Shown in pieces: positions 11,601 through 23,600 of a DNA stretch of 64,000 bases. This stretch comes from Paratinospora sagittata (lineage: Eukaryota; Streptophyta; Magnoliopsida; Ranunculales; Menispermaceae), in assembly GCA_035771175.1 (NCBI GenBank), contig CM069598.1, forward strand, positions 14,880,438 through 14,944,437, given 5' to 3'. The notes under the pieces are model-generated. The model was not told where the DNA came from. It saw only the letters and a list, made by a program, of their open reading frames with translations, and searched no databases. The stretch's first letter is position 1, and each line of letters starts with the position of its first letter. The translations under genes were made by a program, and so were the position numbers.

Positions 11601-14600
11601 AATATTAAAATGATTTAATATTATAAACTTTCAATAATAATAATATTTGTATTATTAAAATAATATTAAACTTTTTAAGAAGAATTTTAATAATGGTAAA
11701 TTACTTTCTATGTTAATTATATTATTTCAATAATATTAATTTATTCTAATATTTAGTAATAGAAATTTTGATAATATTAAATTATTTAATAATACTAAAC
11801 TTTTTTAAAAAATTTAACAATATAAATTACTTTACCACGGTAATCAGGTTTCAAGGAAAGTGAAACCCACCCATATGGGTGGGAACCACTTTCTGGGTAG
11901 GAACTCAACTATCTCGGTAATCACTTTCCCACTTTGGAAAAAAACTCAAGGAGAAAACAAAGTAAGGATTTTCAACTTTCCTAGTTTCGCCATCCTCATT
12001 CCCCCCATACCAAATTCCTCCAAATAGATAATGTTTACACATGTTAAATTATAGCAACAATCTGACCTATTCCATAGGAAATGGAAGAGAATTGATAATT
12101 TGATTTTTTTTATTTTGCAAATTATTTTCCAACTTTCCCAATTTCACCACCCTCATTCCCCCATACCAAATGCCCTCTAATAGATAATGTATACACATGT
12201 TAAATTATAGAAACAATCTAGCCTATTCCATAGAAAATGGAAGAGAATTGATAAATTGATCATTTTTTTATTTTGCAAATTATTCTAAGTTTTTACCAAA
12301 CCTCCATGGTTCTTTTTCATCTACATTTAATTTGCAATTTGAATTAATATTAAAAAATCTAAGAAGTTCTGAGATGTTCCAAGAATTCTCATTTCTTAAA
12401 ATAAAGTTTTGTGGCTAAACAAAACTCAATGTAAATGCCAAGACAAATAGGCAGCTGCACAGAGAAAAATGGTGTGAAGGCCCCATGAACACCAACAGGT
12501 AAAACTATTAAATGTTGTCCAGATTAAAAATGTAACAAATCTGGGACAGAAACACATACACATATCACCATCTTATCCATAATAATGTTGGCAAGAAGTC
12601 AAATAAAGGTATAGCCCAAAGCCAAATCCAGGAATTTTATCATTTCCATCAAGAGGGGAAAACTTAAACGACTTGAGGAAAAGAACAGACAATTGGAGGA
12701 TGAAAAACTGTACTCGAATATTTAACAATTCTGAGTTTAGGGCTATGCTTCTTTTGAAGGCTACATCTACAAAGCATCCTAGATCATTGAGCTATGTTCT
12801 GGGCAAGGAGTAAGGCTCAGCAAGATAAATGGATCCTTGATACATTGTTTGTTCTAATTAATATCATCCCTTACTGAAATAAATACTGTTAAGAAAATAA
12901 AATAACGAACGACACAAAATGTAATGTGGTTCGGCTCTATGGCCTACATCCACGGGAGAAGAGAAAAGATATTTATTCTTGTGTAATGTCTTAATGGAGG
13001 GACTCCATATATATAGACATACAGGGCTATGTACTTATAGCTACATTTACAATTTTAATAACTGCTATATTCCTTAAAGGAAATAAATCCTTAAGGAAAT
13101 AATTCTGTACAGGAAACAAATCTATACAGGAAATAAGTTTTTATAGGAAACAAATCTCAACAAATACAATACATTATTAGTTTAAGGTCTAAGAGATTTG
13201 TGATAGCAGTGGAGCTCGTATACCTGAAAGGACGAAATTTATGACGTCCTGATCCCCTAAAACGACTAGGACCCTCAGGATTGATTTGACATTCCTTCAT
13301 ATGGTTAAAGCACCCAGCAAGATATGCACCTTGTTGAGCAGCAACCTAAATGTCAGTATGGTAAAATATATTAAAACTTTTATTACATATTTTCAAAAAA
13401 AATTCTGATACTACAAGAGTCAAGAGGTTTTAGTTTGATGGAAGCAATTACCTGAGCAGTAGCAGGGAGACTCTTCATCTGTGAATCTACATGAGAGAGT
13501 GCCAACTTAAATTCTTCAATATCTACTTCCTTCCGTTCATTCCCATGTGGATCCTTTAACAAATCTGCCATGTTGTGTAAATGCATGCTCTTTAAATAGA
13601 GCTCCACTTGCGGATACCTCACAAGGATGTCTTGGATTACATCTTGGAATTCAGCTAAAGTTAAGGTACCGGAGTTGTCTTTGTCAGCTTTATTAAATAT
13701 TTCTGAAATGTCTTCCTAAAGCAAACAGCACGCAATAAAAAAAATTAGAAAATTTTCCTGGAATCCAATAGCCCCACGGCCCCCACCTAACCTATCCATA
13801 TGATGATCTATATTAGAATTATTTATTAATTGCTTCATCAAGATGAACCTAATCATCAATTAAAGTTGAAGATCCTAACTAGTTGAACAAATGTCCCAAG
13901 TATATCCTTGTATTGGGATTGCCTAGCATTTCAGGTGGAACATTAAATGAAATTATAAGGAAATATGATTGTTGTCTGCTATGAGTTTCATGCAGTTTCA
14001 AATATCCTAGTGACCATTATATATTATTCATAATGATGGGGCTGCTGAGATGCTACAGTGGGGGACTAGAAAATGAAATTAAGAATTTTTTTCTTGAAAT
14101 TGTTCACTTCCGGTACCCAAAACCATTGCTTTTGATCAAGATACAAAGTTCTTGAGTTGGTTTTGGATTAAATTGTAAAAAAAGCTGAATACTTCACTCA
14201 AATTTAGTAGGCCAGTTCACCCACAAACTAATGGACAAACTGAGGTTGTCAACAAAACTTTATGCAATCTTATTCGATGTCTTTCTAGAGAAAAGCCTAG
14301 ACAATGGGATCATGCACTTGTCCAAGTTGAATTTGACTATAACTCTTCTAAGAACCATTCAACAAGTTTTGCACCAATCAATATTGCCTATGTCAAACTA
14401 CCCAATCACACTTTGGATCTTGTTTACCTACTCTTCCTAACACTCACGTTGCTTCCAATGAGATTATAGATTCACTTGCAAAAGTCCATAAACAAGCTAA
14501 GGAGCACATTGCAAATTTCAATGCTAAATACAAGGTTGACTCAGATACATCGTCAATTCAAGTCTTATGAAGAAGGTGATTTTTCCAAGCATGCATAGAA

Positions 14601-17600
14601 ATTGAAAGAGATACAAAGAATCCAAATGCCTCACATACCATTATTTTACGTTGATTTATGGTAGCACAATCCCCAAGAGCATACACATTTTCACATCCCT
14701 CAACTCGCAGCCATTCGTTAGTTGCTAAGGTACGTCTCTTGCCCTAAACGTATAAATATGTATAATACAAATAAAACAACCATTACCAACCTCAAAATTA
14801 ACAAATAGCAAATACAATCAAACTCAAGAGTCAAGACAAAGAAACGGGCATAGGTTAAAAATGATGAACCTGACTAATTTGTTCCATAAAGTCCATTATA
14901 ACAGGGCGGGTTCCAGTACCAGTAGACCACACAACCATTCCATGAGGTATAGACAAAGTCTCTCCCTTTGATTTCACGTTCACAGTGATCTCCTTGTCTG
15001 TGACACCAACTACCCGACACCCTGTTTTCACTTCAATTCCATCTCGTTGAAACTTTTTTTCAGCAAACGAACTGATTCTTTCATCATATCTGCAATGTAT
15101 AAATTAAAAGATATTCAGACAGTTAACATTTACAATTTCAAATTTAAGTCCCACAACATGATATAAAGACTTAATGCATATTCAAGGAATGGTATTATCT
15201 TCTACTTAGCTTGCAAAGTCATGAAGAAGGAAAATATTTAATAAAAAAAATGCATATACAGACCAACCAAAATTATACTCTATATGTTCACTTAAAGAAC
15301 CAATTTTGGTGAAACTTCGACTATGCCTTCATTTTGCAATTTTCTTTCAACATGATATGTTAACTTAAATGTCAACTTAGCCCTTGATAGAACAGAGTGA
15401 AGGAATTAGTTTCATGTAGTCGATCCCATGTAGTTGGGAATGGATTAGTTTTTTATTTTTATTTTTAGAAGAAACAAAGAGAATCATTGATTAATTAAAT
15501 ATATCCTGTTAACATCTTGACATGCACCAAAGGAGCATGACTCTACACTAATTTGAAATTACAAAGGCCCTCCTTAACTGAAAAAGCACATTATAAAACA
15601 AAATTACTGAAGGCATCTATCCCATCCCACATCCAATCTGAGAGGGAAAATCCTGGATTCCATTTGGAGACAAGCACCCAAGAGCTGGCAACCAACTTTA
15701 TTGACTGCCACAATTGTTCCTCTCCCTTAACTTGAGCTTTAAATATTCTATTGTTACGTTCCAACCATAATGACCACAAGGTCGCGTATGTAGCAATCAA
15801 TCCCGCTCCTTTCATTTGTCTGGAACTATTGTCCATATGAGACCGAGACAATCCCTCACTGATATTCATTTGTCTGGATCTCCTTGCCTTAACCCTCTCT
15901 TAGCTTGAATCTTCCCCCTCGGTCTACCGTTTATTATGACGGAGTAGGTAACTGAGCTCACACATCCCATCATCCACGTTATCCATCTCCCCCCAAAACC
16001 TTTCTTCTTCAGCACAAACTCAAGGAATCCCCATTCCACTGAGTCGTATGCCTTTGCAAAGTCTACTTTGAAGACAATCCCCTTCTCGGCTCTAGCTCTA
16101 TAGCCTTCCACTGCTTCATTAGCCACGAGAGTACTGCATCTAAAATTTGCCTTCATTGAATAAAAGCTGATTGTTTGTCTTCCACTGTCTTGTGTAGGAC
16201 TTGACTTCAACCTCATAGCTAATGTTTTCGAAATGATTTTGTACAAACTAGTAACCAGACTAATTGGCCTATAGCCCATCACTCGCTTGGAATTGCATTT
16301 TTCAGAACCAAACATATGTAAGTTTCGTTAACCTGATTGTTGATCACCCCGTTTTGGAAGAACTCGTTCATCACTCTCATAATGTCCCGCTTTACCACTT
16401 CCCAGCACTTCTGAAAAAATAGCATGGAGAACCCGTCGGGACCCGGTGCCTTCGATCCATCATAGTTGAACACCGCCGACTGAACCTCCTCCTCTCCGAA
16501 TGGTCGTTCCATAAGTTCCTGATCTATCATGGTAATTTCCCCCCAGTCCAGACCCTCATTGCCCAAACTGTATGTTCTGTTTGATGAGAAGACACCTGAG
16601 AAGTATGCCACTATTTCATCCACCACGCCATTCTCATTCTCGATCAGACTTACATCCTCCTTCTCGATCCCAGAGATAGTGCTCTTGTTACAGCAGCTGT
16701 TTAGAGGATTGTGAGCGTCCCCCTCCTTAAGCTAATTGATCTTGGCTTTTTGTAATGCAATTCTGTCTTCTTTGATAGTCAGCTCTGCTAACTCTGCCTT
16801 ATAGATTCTTCTAAATGTAGCTAGTTCCGCAGACCACTCCCTACCTTCCTCTATATCATCCATTTTACTGATAACTTCTTCCACCTCCTTTTTCCTTTCT
16901 TTGACTGAGCCAAAAGTTTCCTTATCCCACTGTTTTAAAGACTCCTTCATCCCCTTCAGTTTGGTCATAAATTTATGGCCTTCCCAACCATATGCGTTCT
17001 AGGATTGCAACCAAGACTGCACTCTGTTCCTGAAATCCCAACGTGAGAACCAATCATTCTGAAACCTAAATGGTGTTGGACCCCATTTCACCATGTTGGA
17101 ATCCAGAGTGATGGGCCTATGATCAGAGGTGGTTTTGGTAAGTGCTTCCTATTTCTAAAACAGGAACAGCTCTTCCCAACCTACTGAGAATAAGAACCAG
17201 TCTAACCTACAACATATGGGGGGAGTTCTTAGATTACACCATGTGTATTTTGCATTGTAGCCTACAACATATGGGGGGAGTTGAGCATGATATATTCGCT
17301 TAGAGAGCCAATTTGATAAAATTCTAACAAAACCTTCACCTTGCAATTTACTTTCTAGGTTATTTTTCAAGCTGTGCATGTTAGATTTGTACACTCCCTT
17401 GAAAAGAAGTGTTAGAGAGTCTATCTTTAAGTTACTTTTTAGATGTATCATAAGTAGGAGTAGTTTTGACTTTTTTTTGTCTTTGATAAATATGTAAAAT
17501 AATGAAAGAAGGCATGCAGCAACTTATAATCCTTGTTTCATTTAACTTCTCTTTCTCTTCTTTGTTTATTCCTTCAATCTATTTATGTCCTACAGATTTA

Positions 17601-20600
17601 TATATGAAATGATTCTCACATCCAGTTGCTCAAAAGTTTTTAAAATATATGTATCTATTCCTCACAAACATCAATGAGAACTACAGTAATCATTATGAAA
17701 CATAATATACAAAATGCAGAATAATGAAATCCTGTAAAAAAAATGTAAATTGACATACAAACTGTGGAAAGTAGAAATTATATTTATATTGAACAAATGA
17801 AGATGGTAAAACTAGCCTCAGAAAAACCCTAAAACTAGCTGCTGAGGAATATACCTGATCTATACAATATAAGTCACTCTGAACGTTCAGCCATAGAATG
17901 TCTTGGAAACCATCTGAATTTTCCAAAATGATGCATAAACAATGATGATAAATAATATCTCCAATTCTCCACCCTATGACAACTCCCAAATGCACAACAC
18001 TACTATGTTTTGATAAATTATGAGCACTAGCTAGGTTCCAATTAAGTAATAAATTGGTAAGAAGGATACCGAATTCTTCCTTACGTGTTCAAAATATGAT
18101 CTCCTGACTGCACCAACGTTATTTTCACTAGATCTTTAATCATAGGATATAACTGAACTAAATCTTCTTGGACAAAGTCATGAAGCTCTGCAGCAAATTC
18201 CACACCAGTTGGACCCCCACCAACAATAACAAAATGAAGGTTTGACATCCTTTCTTCTTCACTTAGGGATGGAAGAAGAGCCCTCTCAAAACAATCTATA
18301 ACGCTCCTACGGATCCTCTGAGCATCCTCTACTTCCTGCATAAACATGCATATTAGTGTGCCTTTATAAAAAGAACAAAAAGAAGATTTGATCCAATCAT
18401 CAGCCAAGGAAACTCCTTTTTCTAAAGGCACCATCTGAAGGCTACTTGCAAATGGTTGCAACATGGTGAAATAAATCCTATAAAGCTTTTGAGTCAAATA
18501 GTTAAAGGCTTAAAGCCATATATAAATGCAATTAGAATGAAACCTCTTTACCTTCAGAAAATGGCAATGCTCCATGACGCCACGAGTGTTAAAAGTATTT
18601 ACTTGGGCTCCTAAAGCAATTACCAAATAGTCATAATCCATTGCAAAATCTCCTTTTCCACCCAAACAGTCATCATTGGATCGACAAAGGACCCTTTTGT
18701 TTACTGCATCAATCTTGACACATTCTGCTTCATAAAATTGAACTGCTCCATTTTTCTGAGAAATAGCGCAAATTAGGAAGGCACTAGTTCAGTAACTAGA
18801 TTAAACTATCTCAAGATTGCAGTCAGCAGTAACATTGAATTCTTCAATACGTGTAAGAAAAACTCAAGATAATGAATTAGCATCTCAAGAAGACACATAA
18901 TCGAAAAGAAAAATAGAAAAAAAAAAAATGAAGCTTGTAGGATGTCAGATCTTCCTTTGGTTCATTAAATAGAATTAATTGGAACTCCACAGACAAACAA
19001 TCCAAATCCAATTGCAATTGCTCTACAAATTTCAAAAGTAAAAATATGAATGAATGCCAGCTGGTGTTAGATAAAAAATGTCACAGGGTTGAACAAAAAA
19101 GCAACTCCATGGAAGTTGCAAGAACAATCTTGGAAATTTATTACGCTCATGCATATAAATCCACCAGTTTGATGGGAGAAGAGATTGAAGGTAAGGGGAA
19201 AAAAAAAACTTAGCCATTCAGCTACACAGGGAAATCTCAACAAACGTTACCATACTTGAAGCGTTTACAATTACATAGTTAACATTCTCAAAATATAATA
19301 AGTAAATTCCTTACAGAATGTAATAATGCAGAACTCCATGAAGATTATCTGTTCTCATCAAAAATTCCAAGTGGTTCACTCATTGTCAAATTGGATATAC
19401 AAAAATAAGCCCAAGCCAGTATTTCTGACAGAACAGCAAGTCGACTCTATGATATCTTCAAGAAGAAGATAAAATCGCATGTCTCAACATATAGATATAG
19501 GGATGGCTGAATGGGACATATGACAACGACCCAGTACAGTAGCTGGGGATAAGACATAGATGATCTTCAATAATTATGCAGATATTAAAGATGTAATTTC
19601 ATAAACTGCCTTTCATTCAGTAGTTACAGATAAAATAATTAGTCCATGTCTAATTATCAGATAATTTAATTATAAGATTTTTTAAAGTTGAAATGAGGAG
19701 AACATATGGTGAAAATATGTGTCATATCAAGATGACCAACAAGCTTCATCTGCATGGATGCTACAACAGGAATTCAGGTATTAAGTTTTGTATGAAAAAT
19801 ACTTTCAAACCAATACCACAAGGAAAAGTCCTTAAGAAATTACACATGAGCGATACTACCATTGCAGAACCTTTCCTCTTGGTTACAAACTAGAGTGGTT
19901 TGAGTGAAGTTCCAATAGCTGAAGGATGTTTTAGTTGTCTTTACCTTCTTAATAATATTTCGAACAGGCTCCACTATGCTTCGAGATTCCACTGTACCAC
20001 ATGTTACACTAGGTAACAACGGAGTAAATGCAAAGTAATTACGAGGTGATACAACCTGAACATCATAGGAAGAGATATCCAAATCCTTCAGGAAACTTGT
20101 GCCAGCCCAACCAGTTCCAAGCACGACCACTCTTTTCTTCTTCAGATCTCCTGGAGATGATTCAGGAGTGTCTGCACTGAGGCTTGCTTGTGACTCCGAG
20201 TATGCTAAAAGACCACCATTACTGCAACAATTATCATAGGAAACACTAGATGAAACTGAGCATGCGTCCTTTGCAAATAGTACAAAAGAAACATGAAACA
20301 GAATGAAAGTGTATATCTGCATCACATACTACAACGTACAAAAAACAAGAAATACGACAATGTAAAGTATTCAAGACGACCAACTGCAGACGATTCAATA
20401 TGCCAAACTATTAATCTTGCGTAATCTTATGTGTTGTGAGTCTGTGGCAGTGACAAACTATTAAGCCAGCATAGCTGTGGGAAATCCACAAAGGATTGCT
20501 GGCTGAATGGCAAATGGCACTCAAGAGATTTTTACTGCAATGCCAGCTAGAAGATTGGTGCACTTTATTCTTCACCTACTGATGTTTCTTGGAATTTAAA

Positions 20601-23600
20601 GGTCTAGATGTGAAATTTGATGTAATAATAGACAGGGCTGCTGCTAGGTCAGCTACCATATAAGGAAGCTAATCTTCAATTACTAGTCTCTGCAAGGTTT
20701 CTTTTTCAAATATGTTTTCTCCTAAGTTTCTTGAATCAACTTCCTCGCGATCAAACACCCAAAAAAATTACCCCAGCTTTGGCAAACATTTGTGTGTTGT
20801 CTCTATGAGATCTCTACTTCAAATGCTTGAGGAGATCACTTATTTTGGATCAAGTTTGAACCATGCCTCATTCTGATTTGTATTTCATATATAATTTAAC
20901 AATATCACAAAACACCTTGCCTAGAAAGACATTCCAGGTGAAGGGAGACAGTTGTGTACTTGCAAGTTTACCATCCATTTCCATGTACCACGCACTTAAA
21001 TTTCAGTTTAACCTATTCATGGTTTAACACTGATTTTTATTACCCTAAGACAATGACCCACCATGTATGAACCATGAATAAAAATAAGTTTAATCAAATG
21101 TTGATGAAGTGGTAGTACCCTCTGGAATAAAACAGGAAAATCATGGAATGCTGCCTAGGGAATGCAATACCAGAACATCAATGCAACTCCACTGCAACAT
21201 GAATTTCTAGCAGTTCCATGGCATTGGTGGGACATGAAAACTGTAACATGAAAGTCAGTTTTTTTTATTTTTTGAGAAGAAACTAGATAATATATTATAA
21301 ATAGGAATAAATGGGAAGAACATCAGTTTAATTTTAAATGTTCTGTATCAACAAGCAAATGTAAAAAATAAAAAAAGGAACATTTATCTAAAAATTTTAT
21401 TACTGAAAAAGATTCCATCTTACCTAAAAGAGAATGCACTGCAAAACTTGAGCCATAATCCCCAAAATTATATCAAAATTCTAAATAAAGCGCACAAACA
21501 TAGAATTTATATGCATTTAGTTCTGTTTTACATATGGTGTAATAATATATGTGCAAAGATTCAACTAAAGTTTCACCCTCCATAAACTTTTCACAGTTGG
21601 CATAGATTTAAGAGGTATATCATCACTCGATTTTTGTTTTTTGTTTTTTTTTTTTAGCAAAAACAAGAGCAGTCTTAAATTAGGATTTGGTGAAAATAGT
21701 ACAAGAACTCAGGAGCACCAGAGGTGCCACCAACCAAAATGTCAAAACATACAAAGACGTCGTCAATTTGATTTTTTACTAGAGGGTCTCTCAAATAGAA
21801 ACGCATATAAGAGTATGTCAAAATGAAATTTGAATAGATCATCTGATCCAAAAACAAACTTACTTAAAACTCCTATAAGTATCTAATACCCCAGAGTCTA
21901 AATTACAACGCCTAAGGGATATATCATCAGTTTGAATTTTTAGAGTTGAGGGAGAGTGTTGATGATAGTTTGATATGCATTGTTGGGCCCTTATCTCATA
22001 GCTATGTTTTTTGGGTTGAGTTAAACGTCATGCTTTGAAGTAGCCTAAATCAAGTTCCTCAACTGAAGATGATAAAATGAACGCTAAACTATTCTTGTAT
22101 CGAGAAAAAAGTTATAGTAATTGCTCCCTTTAATGCTTTGCTTAAATTTCTTTTCAATAACTTTCCCATATGAAAACAAATCTTTGTGATTTGGATAGGC
22201 TCTAACCCAGAAACCCTAGCTCTTCTATATGTTTCCCTTGAAACCCCAGTTTTGTTCCAAGGTATTTCTTGGATGTCCTTGTCAAGCTTTGTTTCATTGA
22301 CAGTAGTATTTGTCAAAACCCTAGAATGCATGTCAAGGTTTCCGAGAAGACTTCCAACAGCGTTGTTGTAATAAAACATATCATCGAGGGCCTCTATCTC
22401 GCCGTCGTCGCCGCTGTCATTGTCGTCAACGTCGTTGTCGTCTTCTCCTTCGTCTGAGGATGACGTCGCCGATTGATCGGAATCATTGTTGTCTTCACTT
22501 AAACTGTTATCGAAATCTTGTTAATGATAATTCAAGCCTCGCTAAAACCTTGTATAGATCAAACACAAGAAACCACAAATCTAACGCAACTTTCTTGTTC
22601 TTGGAGCAAACGGTCAAAACAGCTCTTGAAAAAATAGAAAATGAAAAAACCTTCCTTAAACCCTAAACCGCTCCATTCCCAACCTTAGCACTCTAAACTT
22701 CTTCTTCTGCGCACTTGCAACAGTCGAATAACTAACAAGATTTTGTTTAAGAGGAAATCGAGCAAGATGAACAAGATAGCTCGAGTTTGATTTGTGGTTT
22801 CTTTTGTTTGCTCCAAGAACAAGAAAGCTCGAGTTAGATTTGTGGTTTCTTCTGTTTAATCTATACAAGGTTTCAGCGAGGCATGGATCATCATCAAGAG
22901 AATTCCGATAACAATTTAAGTGAAGAGAACAATGATGCTGATGAATTGACGACGATGACGACTCGTCGGACAACGACGGCGAGATAGAGGCGCTTGGAAA
23001 TATGTTTATTATTGCAACACTGTTGGAAGTCTTCTCAAAAACCTTGATAGGCATTCTAGGGTTTTGCAGATACTACTGCCAATGAAGCAAAGCTTGGCAA
23101 GGATATCCAAGGAATACCTTGAAACAAAACTGTTGTTTCAAGGAAAGCGTACAGAAGAGGTAGGGTTAGAGCCTATCCAAATCACGAAGATGTGTTTTAA
23201 TATGGGAAGGTTACTGACAAGAAATTTAAGCCAAGCAATAAAGGGAGCAATTACTATAACTTTCTTCTCAATAGAAAAATGTTTCAACCTTCATGTTATC
23301 ATCTTCAGTTGAAGAACTTGATTTGGGCTACTTAAAAGCATGACCTTTTTTTTTTTTTTTTTTTTTTTGAGATGGGCGGGAATCAGGACACCCTTGGTCC
23401 TACTAATCCCTCTGGAGCACGGCCACAAACACCCTTGGACATCGTTGGCGAACATATTGGGGGGGGGGGCTTGTCTCTTGAGTCCAGTTTCAAAGCATGA
23501 CGTTTAACTCAACCCAAAAGCCATAACTATTAAATAAAGGTCCAACAATGCATATCAAGCTATTATCAACACTCCCCTCACATGCAGCCCCATCCTACAC

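Larger units (their letters stand above)
8953..13223 (-). other. NDB intron 8 (4.27 kb)
   Basis: Non-coding, AT-rich. It contains a SINE at about 11283-11455, an 18-bp palindrome at 11866-11883, a 157-bp tandem duplication at 11970-12290, and an LTR-like fragment at about 12880-13180. The stretch 11600-11820 is almost only TAATAT-type sequence. Donor and acceptor frame match the flanking exons. Confidence 0.75.
21946..23580. repeat. 1.6 kb inverted repeat with a captured gene fragment
   Basis: The left arm (21946 to about 22612) and right arm (about 22808-23580) are reverse complements at moderate divergence. The outer ends pair as GAGAGTGTTGATGATAG against CTATTATCAACACTCCCC. Each arm carries the same exon-like segment: left arm on the minus strand GLEPIQITKICFHMGKLLKR, right arm on the plus strand GLEPIQITKMCFNMGRLLTR. 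The central spacer (about 22613-22807) contains its own short repeats. The host transcript, on the minus strand, would contain this as an intronic hairpin. Confidence 0.85.

Noticed and set aside
17693..17995. Minus-strand open frame of 100 codons in NDB intron 4
   Set aside because: Hydrophobic, low-complexity translation of intron DNA with no family match. The NDB exons on either side join in frame without it.
22269..22666. Short open frames on the plus strand in the left arm of the inverted repeat
   Set aside because: The informative reading, with a conserved motif block, is on the minus strand; the plus-strand frames are its shadows.
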